The position numbers and the translations under genes were made by a program. Source: Saccharothrix sp. NRRL B-16314 (lineage in GTDB: Bacteria; Actinomycetota; Actinomycetes; Mycobacteriales; Pseudonocardiaceae). Taken from it: a DNA stretch of 64,000 nt. The notes beneath the pieces were generated by a model. The model saw nothing but the letters and a program-made list of their open reading frames with translations, ran no database searches and was not told the origin of the DNA. Shown here piece after piece: positions 8,852-17,709 of this stretch (its first letter is position 1; every line of letters begins with the position of its first letter). Location of the stretch: assembly GCF_000716595.1 (NCBI RefSeq), contig NZ_JNXC01000001.1, positions 558,001 to 622,000 on the forward strand, in the 5' to 3' direction.

Positions 8852-9394
8852 TTGATCAAGGGATCTTCGGCCCGCGTCGTCTTGGCGCTGACAGTGCTGG
8901 GCGCTGTTGTCACCGGCTGCACCACCGGGGGAACGGCCACGCCGGGAACCAGCACGTCGTCGCCGACGGCGGAGCAGACGGCGAAGAGCACCACGACGAA
9001 GCCTCCCGGTGGTGGGGATTCGCTCGTGGACTTCGACTCGTGTGAGGTCCTGAACTCCATCGCGGCACAGTTGAACCTGACCGAGATCGAGGAGGAGAGC
9101 CGCAGCGCGTGCGGCGCCGAGTTCTCGGCGACCGTGAGCGTGTCGATCAAGGCTCAGCCCGAATTGGCGATCGCTGACGCTGTGGGTGACGGAAAGAAGA
9201 CCGACACCTCCATTGGCTCGCGCAAGGCCAGGCTTGTCGAAGCACCTGGGACCAAGACCTCGTGCCTCGTGGCTGTGGAGGTTAGTCCGACGTCGAGGGT
9301 CGACGTGATCTCCTCCTCGGACAACTCGCTGCAAGCGGCTTGCGACGCTGCGACCAAGGTCGCCACCGCCATCGAACCGAAGCTGCCGAAGTAA
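8852..9394 (+). CDS. DUF3558-type lipoprotein
   Basis: 180 aa. Signal peptide with lipobox VVTGC (Cys23), a Thr/Ser/Pro-rich linker (about 24-52), then a compact domain with paired cysteines (FDSCEVL, RSACGAEF, KTSCLV, QAACDAA) typical of actinobacterial DUF3558 lipoproteins. Function is unknown; members often occur beside PPE/ESX genes in Pseudonocardiaceae. The TTG start at 8852 is set by GGTGGAG just upstream and is 12 bases after the previous stop. It should be anchored to the outer face of the membrane. Confidence 0.75.
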   Translation: MIKGSSARVVLALTVLGAVVTGCTTGGTATPGTSTSSPTAEQTAKSTTTKPPGGGDSLVDFDSCEVLNSIAAQLNLTEIEEESRSACGAEFSATVSVSIKAQPELAIADAVGDGKKTDTSIGSRKARLVEAPGTKTSCLVAVEVSPTSRVDVISSSDNSLQAACDAATKVATAIEPKLPK

Positions 9395-9413
9395 CCCCAG
9401 GGGGGAGAACGTC

Positions 9414-10967
9414 GTGACGCCGCCGAACTCGCAGCCGCCGTCTTACTCGCCGCCGCCGCAGCCGCAAGGCAACAGCCAGGCGACCCAGGTCACCTACGCC
9501 GGTGAGAACGAGGCCGCGTTGCGCGCCGAGTTCGAGCGGGGGCAACAGGACAACCCGGGCCTGTTCGGCATGTTCGAGACCGTCGCCGACTACGCCCGCT
9601 ACAAGGCGCAGTCCGCGCAGTACCAGGCCGAGCAGGAGCGGCAGCTCGAGCAGGCGGTGGAGAGCTACCGCCCGCCGCTCACGCCCACCGGCTCGCACTA
9701 CCTCGCCCGTGACCACAAAGAGCTGAAGGCCATGGTCACCGACAACATGGCCCCCAGCACCGCGAACGAGCAGGGCGAGGCCTGGACCAAGATCGGCAAC
9801 ACGCTGGCCGAGCTCCAGTCCAACCTCACGAGCGCCACCACGGCCAGCAAGGGCGCCTGGCAGGGCGCGGCGGCGGAGTCGGCCCAGGGGTACTTCACCA
9901 GCGTCGCCACCTGGTCCGGCAACGCGGCACAGGGCGCGCAGCTCACCGGCAACAAGCTCTACGCCCAGAGCACGGCCGCCGAGCAGGCCAAGAACTCGAT
10001 GCCGGAACCGGTCGAATTCAGCACGGCCGACGCCTACAAGATGTTCTTCTCCGAGCCCAACCCCTTCAAGTGGGCCGAGACGATCGACCAGATCGAGCAG
10101 AAGTTCGAGGAGAAGCAGCAGGCCCACGAACGGGCGGCTGAGGTCATGACGACCATGTCCACGAGCTTCCAGGAGTCGGGCTCGACGATGCCCGCCTTCG
10201 CCCCGCCGCCGCCGATGGAGGGTGGTGGCGGCACCGGTGATCCGAGCCGGACGGGCACGGGTGAGGTCGGCGGACGGCCGACCATGCCGAGCGGCGTCGG
10301 CACGGGCACCGGCACCGGGACGGGTACCGGCACGGGCACGGGTACCGGCACGGGTGACTTCGGCGCGATCCCCGCCCCCGGCGGCAACACGAACCAGTCC
10401 GGCTTGAACGGCCCCGGCCCCGGCGGTGGCGGCCAGACCTACCCGTCCGGCCCCGGCGGCGGCCCGAACCTCCCGCCCAACACCCCCGGTCCCTACCCGC
10501 CCAACATCGGCACCTACCCGCCCAACGGCCCCAACGGACGGCCGAACATGCCGCCCACCGGACGTCCCACCGGACCGAACGGCCCCGGCGGCGGACGCTT
10601 CCCCACCGGCCCTGGCGGCAGCGGCGGTGGACGTGGCCCGGGTATGGGCGGTCCCGGCGGCCAGACGGCGGCGGGTCGCGGTGGCATGGGCGGCTTCGGT
10701 CCCGGCGGCAGCGCCGGCGCGCTCGGTGACTCCCACCGGTCCGGCGCGGGCGGCTTCGGCCCTGGCGGCAGCGGCGGTCCTGGTGGCGCCGGTGCGGCCG
10801 GTCGCGGTGGCGCGGCCGGCATGGGTGCGGCCGGCGGCATGGGCGGCGCGGGCGGTCGTGGGCAGGGTGACGAGGACAAGGAGCACAAGGCCGCGTCCTA
10901 CCTGGTCGAGACCGAGGACGTCTTCGGCGACGGCACCATGGTCGCCCCGCCCGTCATCGGCGGGTGA
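9414..10967 (+). CDS. PPE-like type VII secretion protein with Gly/Pro-rich tail
   Basis: 517 aa. Pro-rich N-terminus, then a helical region (about 30-265) with a WXG-like GAWQGAAAESAQGYF segment, then a long low-complexity region: a run of alternating Gly-Thr at about 296-313 and Gly/Pro/Asn repeats to about 485. The last residues (SYLVETEDVFGDGTMVAPPVIG) form a non-repetitive tail of the kind conserved in Pseudonocardiaceae PPE-type proteins. PPE proteins are exported by ESX systems with the help of EspG, whose gene follows immediately with a GTGA overlap. GTG start with AGGGGGGAG ahead. No ESX core gene (EccC etc.) is in the window. Confidence 0.7.
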   Translation: MTPPNSQPPSYSPPPQPQGNSQATQVTYAGENEAALRAEFERGQQDNPGLFGMFETVADYARYKAQSAQYQAEQERQLEQAVESYRPPLTPTGSHYLARDHKELKAMVTDNMAPSTANEQGEAWTKIGNTLAELQSNLTSATTASKGAWQGAAAESAQGYFTSVATWSGNAAQGAQLTGNKLYAQSTAAEQAKNSMPEPVEFSTADAYKMFFSEPNPFKWAETIDQIEQKFEEKQQAHERAAEVMTTMSTSFQESGSTMPAFAPPPPMEGGGGTGDPSRTGTGEVGGRPTMPSGVGTGTGTGTGTGTGTGTGTGDFGAIPAPGGNTNQSGLNGPGPGGGGQTYPSGPGGGPNLPPNTPGPYPPNIGTYPPNGPNGRPNMPPTGRPTGPNGPGGGRFPTGPGGSGGGRGPGMGGPGGQTAAGRGGMGGFGPGGSAGALGDSHRSGAGGFGPGGSGGPGGAGAAGRGGAAGMGAAGGMGGAGGRGQGDEDKEHKAASYLVETEDVFGDGTMVAPPVIGG

Positions 10968-11761
10968 GCGTGTTCTCGTTCGCCCTGTCGTTCGCGGCGG
11001 CCGACATGCTCTGGGAAGACCTGAAGCTCGGCAGCCGGCCCTACCCGTTCGAATTCCCGTACCTCGGGCACACGATGGACGAGCGGCGCGGCATCCGCAA
11101 CGCCGTGTACCGCGACCTCGAACAGCGCGGCCTGGCCCATCGCGGCCGGGTCGCGCCCGAGGTGGAGGAAGCGCTCACCCTGTTGGTGCGCTTCGACTTC
11201 TCCCTCAACGCGGTGGCGTCGCTCGACGCCCGCAACGTCGAACGCCAGCTCCTCGCACGCGCCGGCGCGTCCGGTGAGAACGCGGCCCTCGCGGTGATGG
11301 ACGACCGGCAGATCAAGGTCGACCTGATGCGCTCGGCCGCGGTGCTGCGCTCGGTCGTGGACCTCGTCCCACCGTCACGCCCCGGCCCCGGCCAGTCGAT
11401 CACGGTGCCGATGCCGACGTCCGCACCGCCGCCACCGCCGCGCCGGGACGACGATTTCGGCCAGGCCACGTTCACCCAGGCCATGGCACCGCGCTCCACC
11501 GCGTCGACGCAGGTCCGCGCGCTGGAATCGGTGTTCGAACGCCCCCGCCTGCGCGCCGGCCAGTTCGGCGTCACGGTCCGCGGCAGGCACGGTCGGGAGC
11601 AGCGGGCTCCCCAGGTCGCGTGGTTCGACAACGACCTGGGCCGCTACATGTCGCAGACCCGGCAGGGGCAGGACGGCCAGAAGTGGCTCACCCACGCCCC
11701 CGCCGACAACGCGCGCATCGCCGGCCAGCTCGCGCAGGAGCTGAACGGCCTGCTCAACTGA
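10964..11761 (+). CDS. ESX secretion-associated chaperone EspG family
   Basis: 265 aa. The N-terminus (SFALSFAAADMLWEDLKLGSRPYPFEFPY) and the following alpha/beta region match the EspG family, cytosolic chaperones that bind PPE proteins before ESX export. A Pro-rich linker of about 20 residues (near 145-160) splits the protein. The C-terminal RYMSQTRQGQDGQKWLTHAPADN is also family-like. The GTG start overlaps the PPE gene stop (GTGA), which supports a dedicated chaperone-substrate pair. It ends six bases from the convergent phoU stop. Confidence 0.75.
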   Translation: MSVFSFALSFAAADMLWEDLKLGSRPYPFEFPYLGHTMDERRGIRNAVYRDLEQRGLAHRGRVAPEVEEALTLLVRFDFSLNAVASLDARNVERQLLARAGASGENAALAVMDDRQIKVDLMRSAAVLRSVVDLVPPSRPGPGQSITVPMPTSAPPPPPRRDDDFGQATFTQAMAPRSTASTQVRALESVFERPRLRAGQFGVTVRGRHGREQRAPQVAWFDNDLGRYMSQTRQGQDGQKWLTHAPADNARIAGQLAQELNGLLN

Positions 11762-11767
11762 CGACGC

Positions 11768-12439
11768 TCAGGGCGACTCGGTGCCGGTGCCGTGGTAGCC
11801 GGGCATCCGGCCGGTGACCACGAAAACGGTGCGCTTGGCCACCGACACGGCGTGGTCGGCGAACCGCTCGTAGAACCGGCCGAGCAGCGTGGTGTCGACC
11901 GCGGCCGGCACGCCGTGCGCCCAGTCCTTGTCCATGATCACCGTGAACAGGTGCCGGTGCAGGTCGTCCATCGCGTCGTCGGCGTCCTCGAGCGACCGCG
12001 CCCGCGCCACGTCCTGGGTGCGGATGATGTCGGTCGCCTCGCGCGCCAGCTCGACCGCGATGCGGCCCATCTCGGAGAAGTACGGCCGCACCGTGTCCGG
12101 CAGCACCGGGTTCGGGTGCCTGCGCCGCGCGGCCTTGGCCACGTGCAGCGCCAAGTCGCCCATCCGCTCCACGCTCTCCGCCGCGTGGATCACCGCGAGC
12201 ACGATGCGCAGGTCGGTCGCGACCGGCGCCTGCAACGCCAGGAGCGCGTACGCCTGTTCCTCGATGTCGGCGCGCACGTCGTCGATCTTGGTGTCGTCAC
12301 CGATCACCTGCTCGGCGAGGGCGAGGTCCGCCCCGAGCAGCGAGGTGGTCGCTCGCTCCATCGCGTCGCCGGCCATCCCGCACATGTCGGCGAGCTGGTC
12401 GGCGAGGTGTCCGAGCTGGTCGTGGTAGGCCTCACGCAT
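11768..12439 (-). CDS. phoU: Phosphate signalling protein PhoU
   Basis: 223 aa, two PhoU helical repeats (about 10-105 and 115-215). The metal-binding-type motifs are [29 protein letters not shown] and [15 protein letters not shown]. PhoU links PstB activity to the PhoR/PhoP system and limits phosphate uptake. A TAGTCT hexamer lies 6 bases before the ATG with no Shine-Dalgarno, suggesting leaderless translation. It corresponds to phoY2 (Rv0821c), which in mycobacteria lies beside phoT. Confidence 0.93.
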   Translation of the reverse strand: MREAYHDQLGHLADQLADMCGMAGDAMERATTSLLGADLALAEQVIGDDTKIDDVRADIEEQAYALLALQAPVATDLRIVLAVIHAAESVERMGDLALHVAKAARRRHPNPVLPDTVRPYFSEMGRIAVELAREATDIIRTQDVARARSLEDADDAMDDLHRHLFTVIMDKDWAHGVPAAVDTTLLGRFYERFADHAVSVAKRTVFVVTGRMPGYHGTGTESP

Positions 12440-12519
12440 GACGTCAGACTACGGTGACGTCATCGCGGTAGCGACCCACCCCGGTGAACCCGTGGTGAAC
12501 CCAAGACGTCCAGTCGGGC

Positions 12520-15500
12520 TCAGGCGCACGGGTCCTTCGCCGCGTTCACGATGTCCAGGTTCGGCGGCGGCGAGGGCTTGTTCGGCTCGGCTCCCGCGGG
12601 CTGCGGTGCCCGGACTTCCTCGTCCCAGCCGGGTCCGATGAGGAGCAGGACCGCGCCGCCCATGCCCGCGTCGAACACCAGCGTCGCGCCGGGCACCGAG
12701 GACTGGAGCGTCGCGGCGGCGTCCTCACCGCCGATCCCGTACTTGATGACGGTCTTGTCGGTGGGTGGCGCGTTGTCGCTGATGACCACGTCGTAGCCGA
12801 GCTCCCGCAGGGCTTCGGTGGTCTCGCGCGCCGCGCCGCCGTTGTCCGGATCACCGTTGCGCACCTGGACCTTCAGGCCCTTGTGGTCGACGATCTTGCC
12901 CTGCTTCGGGCCGGGTGCCGGCGCCGGCTCCTTCGCCTTGTTCGGGTCCGGCACCGTGGTGTCGGGCGTCTCGTCCGGCAGCGGCGTGCCGTCGATGATG
13001 GCCTGGAACAACGCCTTGGTCTCGGGTTCCCGCAACAACTCCAGGTTGTCGTCGGTCGCCAGCGTCTCGCCTTCGTCCGTCCTGCGCGGGACCGTGACGA
13101 AGCTGACCCGGCCCGCTTCCAGGCTCTGCATCGACTGCGCCAGCGTGAGCATGTCGTTCACGCCGACGTTCTGGCCGACGGTGGAGGCGGCGAACGCGTT
13201 GAGGAAACCGTTGAGCTTGCCCGGGTTCAGCAGGATCTCCGACGACAAGGCCTTGCGCAGCAACGCGGACAGGAACTGCTGCTGCCGCGTGACGCGGTCG
13301 AAGTCGGTCTTGCTCTCGCCCTCGACCTTGCGCGCCCGCACGTAGTCGAGCGCCTTGGTCCCGTTGATCTCGTACTTGCCCGGCTTGTCGAAGATCATGC
13401 CGAGCTCTTCGTCGTCCATCTGCTTCTGCACGCACACCTCGACGGTGCCGATGGCGTCGACCATGCCCTTGAAGCCGTTGAAGTCCACGCTGATGAAGTG
13501 GTTGATGTCCAACCCGGTCAGCTCGGTCATGAACTTGCTGACGCACTTCGGCCCGCCGACCGCGTACGGCTCGTTCGCCTTCACGCCCTCGGTCCGCTCC
13601 AGCTGGGTGCCGGTGTACTCGCCGGTGCTCGGGTCCCACGACTCGCACTCGGGGCGGGTGATCAGCAGGTCTCGCGGCACGGAGACGACGACCATGCGCT
13701 TACGGTCGGCCGGGATGTGCGCGAGCATCAGCACGTCCGAGCGCGCGCCCTGGGTGTTCTCGGAGTTCGGGTCGCCGACGCCGTCTTCCGGTTTGGCGCC
13801 CGCACGGGTGTCCGAGCCGATGATGAGGAAGTTCTCGTCGCCGAGCTGCTTCTCCGCTTGGTGCACCGCGGCGGAGTCGGTGTTCAGCGCTTCGATCTCG
13901 GTGAACTTGCTGTCGATGTAGAGCAGCGTGCCCCAGGTGAGGCCGGTCGACATGAACACCAGGATGGCGGCGGTCAGCGAGACGACCTTGATCAAGCGGA
14001 CGATCTTGCTGTGCTTGGCCGTGCGACCGCGGCGACGTGGGCCGCCCTCGTCGGGGACGTCGACCGGTGAGGCGTACTCGGTGGCGTCCTCGTCCTCTTC
14101 CTGCGCCTTCCACGGCATGAGCTTCTGGCGGCGCTCCTTGCGGATGCGCTCCTGCTCGGCCAGTTCGTCGTGGACGGCGGAGAAGCGGGCCAGCGTGTGG
14201 TCGACCTCGCGACGCTTCTTGACGTCGTCGCTGATGGCCTCCATCTCCGTGGTGAGGCTGGACGGGTCGATGGCTTCGCGCGGCTCCGGGCGTCCGCTGG
14301 TGAGGCGGTCGGCGATGGGAGCCGGGACGGGCGGGGCAGCGGGAGGCGCGGCAGCGGCGCCGTCCGCGGCGAACCTCCGGCCGGCCACGTCACCGGCGGG
14401 ACGCGGACCGCTGCCGTCGGGACGGCGGCCGGTGCTGTCGACCGGTTCGCCGGTCTCGGCGAGCCGTCGGGGTCCGCTGCCGTCCGGGTGGCGGCCGGTG
14501 AGGTCGTCGGCGGGAGGACCTTCGGCGAGCCGGCGCGGACGGGCGGCCGGGTCTTCCGGCAGACCGGAAGGGCCTTCGGCGAGGCGCCGGGGACCGCCCG
14601 CTGGGGGCCGGCCTCCGTCGTCGACCGGTGCGCCGCCTTCGGCGAGGCGTCGCGGTCCGCTGCCGTCGGGGCGGCGACCGGTGGGGTCTTCGACCGGCGC
14701 ACCGGGCCTCGGCCCGTCGGCCGGGCGGCGCGGGTCGGCGGCCGGGTCTTCGGGGCGCGGACGTCGGCCGGTTTGGGGCCCGCCGGTCAGGTCGTGCGGT
14801 CCGCTGCCGTTCGCGGGTCGCCTAGGGGCGTCACCGGCCTCCGGGCGACGGGCGTTCTCGGGGCGACGGGGGCTGTCGGCCGGCGGGGGGCCGGGGTGCA
14901 GGCGCCGGCCGGTGTTCTCGCCGGGCCTCGGGGCGTCGCCGAGGCGCTGTCCGATGCCATCGGGCGCGATTTCGGCCCGGCGGTCCGGCGCGTCCGACCG
15001 GCGACCGGGTGCGTCCGGGGCCGGGTTCTCAGGACGTCGTCGCGGGCCGCTGCCGTCGGCCTGGCGGGAGGGTGCGTCCGGGGCCAGGCCTTCGGGGTGC
15101 CGGCGCGGGCCGCTGCCGTCCGGAGAGCGACCGGGTGTGTCAGGGGCGAGGTTCTCGGGACGTCGTCGCGGACCGCTGCCGTCCGGGAGCCGTCGACCCG
15201 GCTCGGCGCCAGGAACCTCGGGGCGCCGGCCCCCGCCGTCCGCGAGCCGTCGCGGCGCAGCGGTCGGGTCCTGCGGGCCGTGCGGCCCCGCTTCGGGGCG
15301 GGGCCGGCCGTTGGCCGGGATGCGCCTGCTCGGGTCGCCCGCCGCGTCAGGGTGCGCCGTGGGCGCGGGACGTCGGGGTTCCGCGTCGTCCGGTCGGCCC
15401 GCATAGCCGTTGGGCGCGCCGTTCGCGGGACGGGGGCCGCCGCGTCGTCCACCGTCTTCCGGACGTCGCGGTCCGGCACCGGGGCCGTCGGCCCGACGGC

Positions 15501-15996
15501 GGCCGTCCTCCGGGATCGGCCGGGGCGTCCGGTTTCCGGTGCCCTCGCCGGTCGGCGCGAAGAAGTCGTTCGACGGCGGCGCGGCGGCGCGGCGACCTGC
15601 GGGCGGTGCCCCGTTGGCAGGCGGGCCGTTGGTCGGCCTCGGCCGGGTGCCGGTGTCCTCCGGCACGGGTGGCGCGTAGTTCTGCGGTGGAGCCGGCCTC
15701 GGCGGCGGCTCGGGGGCGGCCCGGCGGCCGGTGCCCTCGTCGGCGCGGCGCCCGTTCTGGGGCGGCGCCGCGGGTCTGCGGGGCGGCTCGGGCTCGGGCA
15801 CGGCGCGCCGCCCGGTGTCCGACGGGCCGGGAGGGACCGGACGTGGGATATTCGAGCGGCTGTGCTGCTCCAGCAGGTCGGACACGCTCAGCCCGCCGGC
15901 ATCCAGGGACCTGCGTCGACGGCCGGTCGGCGGATCATCCTGGGAGGCCTGGTCACCTCCGGGTCCGGGGCCGCCACGGCGGGGCTCGTCGGGCAC
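12520..15996 (-). CDS. LytR-CpsA-Psr family cell-wall ligase with giant disordered N-terminus
   Basis: 1158 aa. Residues 1-about 590 are a basic, Pro/Arg/Gly-rich disordered region with repeats such as DGSGPRRRPENLAPD. A charged helix follows, then one membrane helix (about 668-690), an external LCP domain (about 710-900: FLIIGSDTRAG, ARSDVLMLAHI, VSVPRDLLI, KALDYVRARK, RVTRQQQFL) and a LytR_C domain (about 1035-1130). LCP enzymes transfer polyprenyl-linked polymers such as arabinogalactan onto peptidoglycan. The corresponding gene is Rv0822c, which is much shorter. The GTG start is preceded by AGGGAG. The arginine-rich tail would lie in the cytoplasm; its role is unknown. Confidence 0.88.
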   Translation of the reverse strand: MPDEPRRGGPGPGGDQASQDDPPTGRRRRSLDAGGLSVSDLLEQHSRSNIPRPVPPGPSDTGRRAVPEPEPPRRPAAPPQNGRRADEGTGRRAAPEPPPRPAPPQNYAPPVPEDTGTRPRPTNGPPANGAPPAGRRAAAPPSNDFFAPTGEGTGNRTPRPIPEDGRRRADGPGAGPRRPEDGGRRGGPRPANGAPNGYAGRPDDAEPRRPAPTAHPDAAGDPSRRIPANGRPRPEAGPHGPQDPTAAPRRLADGGGRRPEVPGAEPGRRLPDGSGPRRRPENLAPDTPGRSPDGSGPRRHPEGLAPDAPSRQADGSGPRRRPENPAPDAPGRRSDAPDRRAEIAPDGIGQRLGDAPRPGENTGRRLHPGPPPADSPRRPENARRPEAGDAPRRPANGSGPHDLTGGPQTGRRPRPEDPAADPRRPADGPRPGAPVEDPTGRRPDGSGPRRLAEGGAPVDDGGRPPAGGPRRLAEGPSGLPEDPAARPRRLAEGPPADDLTGRHPDGSGPRRLAETGEPVDSTGRRPDGSGPRPAGDVAGRRFAADGAAAAPPAAPPVPAPIADRLTSGRPEPREAIDPSSLTTEMEAISDDVKKRREVDHTLARFSAVHDELAEQERIRKERRQKLMPWKAQEEDEDATEYASPVDVPDEGGPRRRGRTAKHSKIVRLIKVVSLTAAILVFMSTGLTWGTLLYIDSKFTEIEALNTDSAAVHQAEKQLGDENFLIIGSDTRAGAKPEDGVGDPNSENTQGARSDVLMLAHIPADRKRMVVVSVPRDLLITRPECESWDPSTGEYTGTQLERTEGVKANEPYAVGGPKCVSKFMTELTGLDINHFISVDFNGFKGMVDAIGTVEVCVQKQMDDEELGMIFDKPGKYEINGTKALDYVRARKVEGESKTDFDRVTRQQQFLSALLRKALSSEILLNPGKLNGFLNAFAASTVGQNVGVNDMLTLAQSMQSLEAGRVSFVTVPRRTDEGETLATDDNLELLREPETKALFQAIIDGTPLPDETPDTTVPDPNKAKEPAPAPGPKQGKIVDHKGLKVQVRNGDPDNGGAARETTEALRELGYDVVISDNAPPTDKTVIKYGIGGEDAAATLQSSVPGATLVFDAGMGGAVLLLIGPGWDEEVRAPQPAGAEPNKPSPPPNLDIVNAAKDPCA

Positions 15997-16206
15997 CCGG
16001 TCTCCCTTCAGCTTCGGTCATGAGTAGGTCGTCATCACGAGTTGACGACAGCAAGGACACATTGGTTGCACCAACGGCGTGTCACTTGCCTTGGCGATAC
16101 TACGGATGACCGCCAGTCCTGACGACCACTCCCGGTGATACAGGGGTCGGCAGTACTCGGTTGCGCGCAGCAGGCTACGCCCGAAAGGGTGAGCGGTCGT
16201 GAGGTG

Positions 16207-17070
16207 TCAGTAACCGACTACCCGAGATTCGGCGATTCCGCGTCGCCCGGAAGCGGCACCCGCCAGACGGACGCGGCCGTTCTCGCGATAGGCGACGGCG
16301 TTGCGTCCTGACTGCTTGGCCGTGTAGAGCAGGCTGTCGGCGCGCAGCAGTTGTTGCTCGGGCGCGACCGCCGGCCGGGCCGGCGACTCCCCGGCGGCCG
16401 GCTCGTAGGCCAGCCCGATGCTGACGGTCACTCGCAAACCGGGCGCGAGGGAAGCCCAAGCGTGACGCTCGACACGCAGCCGTGCCGACTCGGCGATCTC
16501 CACCGCCGGCGACGCGTCGAGGCCGGGGAGCACCAGGACGAACTCCTCGCCGCCGTAGCGCGCGCAGAAACCGTCCTCCGGCAGCTCTTCCTGGAGCAGT
16601 TCGACCACGCGCTGCAACACACGGTCACCCAACAGGTGACCGAACGTGTCATTCACCTGTTTGAACCAGTCGAGGTCGATCAGCGCGATGGCGAGCCCGG
16701 CCGTCGCGGTGCCGCGGTGGGCGACCAGGTCGAGCAGCCGCTCGTCCAGGTATCTGCGGTTGTAGCTGTCGGTGAGGCTGTCCCGGAGGCTCTGCTCGCG
16801 CGCCTCGGCGTGCTCGCGGCGCAGCCGGTCGACCTCGCGCCGCAGCTGCTCGGGCACCTGCGGCTGGTCGTCCTGATCGGCGTAGACCAGGTCGAACGCG
16901 GAGCGCAAGTGCTGGTAGGCCTGCCGCCACTGACCGCGGGAGGCGAGCAGCGCGGCGATCGACTCGTGCAGCTGGACCAGCCCGGTGCCCTCGCTGTCGG
17001 ACACGGGCAGGGTCGCTCCGCGCCGGCCGTCGCGGTCGGACTCGGCGACCTCGGGTCGCAGTGCGGTCAT
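16207..17070 (-). CDS. GGDEF-domain diguanylate cyclase
   Basis: 287 aa. A helical, TPR-like N-terminus (about 30-95), then a GGDEF domain (about 95-270) with LIDLDWFKQVNDTFGH and an intact active-site loop YGGEEF (GGEEF at 173-177). No RxxD inhibitory site is seen upstream of the loop (sequence LPEDGFCA), so feedback inhibition by c-di-GMP through a canonical I-site is unlikely. It should make c-di-GMP in the cytoplasm; no membrane segment or EAL domain. The ATG at 17068-17070 is preceded by GGGAGGTGA, which fixes the start despite a longer open frame. Confidence 0.85.
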   Translation of the reverse strand: MTALRPEVAESDRDGRRGATLPVSDSEGTGLVQLHESIAALLASRGQWRQAYQHLRSAFDLVYADQDDQPQVPEQLRREVDRLRREHAEAREQSLRDSLTDSYNRRYLDERLLDLVAHRGTATAGLAIALIDLDWFKQVNDTFGHLLGDRVLQRVVELLQEELPEDGFCARYGGEEFVLVLPGLDASPAVEIAESARLRVERHAWASLAPGLRVTVSIGLAYEPAAGESPARPAVAPEQQLLRADSLLYTAKQSGRNAVAYRENGRVRLAGAASGRRGIAESRVVGY

Positions 17071-17258
17071 CACGCTCACCTCCCTACTTGCCAAGGTGTC
17101 GTCTAGTACGAGGCGGCGCTTGAGCCGGCGGGACACGTCACCGGAGGATTTCCCTCTACTGGTTGACCGTGCACTGCTCCGAACCGGTGACATTCGGTGA
17201 TCAACTCGCCTCAGCGTGCGCCGAGCGTGTCCGAGAAGCAGCCGAGCCGAGCGTTGTC

Positions 17259-17708
17259 TCAGTTGACGCAGGGGGCGAAGCCGTAGGCCTTGCCGTTGAG
17301 CAGGACGACGTGCTGCGACCCGATCTGGCTGCCGATCTCGGTGCCTTCCTGCACCACCGTCAGCGTGACCGCGACGACCAGCACGACCCCTCGCGGGTGC
17401 TCGTCCTCGCCGGGCGGCGCCCACTGTGGGTCCAGTCTGAGCGTGGACATCGTCGGCTGCACTTTGATGGTGCCGGTGGGCAGCTCGCAGCTCTCGTCGC
17501 GGAAGTCCGGGTGCTGGGTGTCCTTGAGCAGGTCGCGCTGCTCGGACGAGCCCTGCCCACCCGCCTCGTTGAGGTCGGCGAAGTAGCCGGTCACCAGTTC
17601 CCGCTCGACGTCGGTGACCTTCAGCGGGCGCGCGGTGCCGGTGACGGCCGACGTGCAGCCGACCAGGGTGAGGGCACACGCCATCGCCGTGACGGCGCGT
17701 ACGGCCAT
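17259..17708 (-). CDS. Small secreted lipoprotein, function unknown
   Basis: 149 aa. N-terminal signal with lipobox TLVGC (Cys18), followed by TSAVTGTARP, a phrase frequent at the start of mature actinobacterial lipoproteins. The rest is a small domain with two cysteines (DESCELP and the C-terminal FAPCVN) that could pair. ATG at 17706-17708 is preferred because it lies one base after the dus stop; a GTG nine bases upstream is possible. Probably co-transcribed with dus. No function can be assigned. Confidence 0.65.
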   Translation of the reverse strand: MAVRAVTAMACALTLVGCTSAVTGTARPLKVTDVERELVTGYFADLNEAGGQGSSEQRDLLKDTQHPDFRDESCELPTGTIKVQPTMSTLRLDPQWAPPGEDEHPRGVVLVVAVTLTVVQEGTEIGSQIGSQHVVLLNGKAYGFAPCVN

Positions 17709-17709
17709 G

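Noticed and set aside
9414..11761. Complete ESX secretion locus
   Set aside because: No EccA-E, MycP or EsxA/B genes are present; only substrate- and chaperone-type genes.
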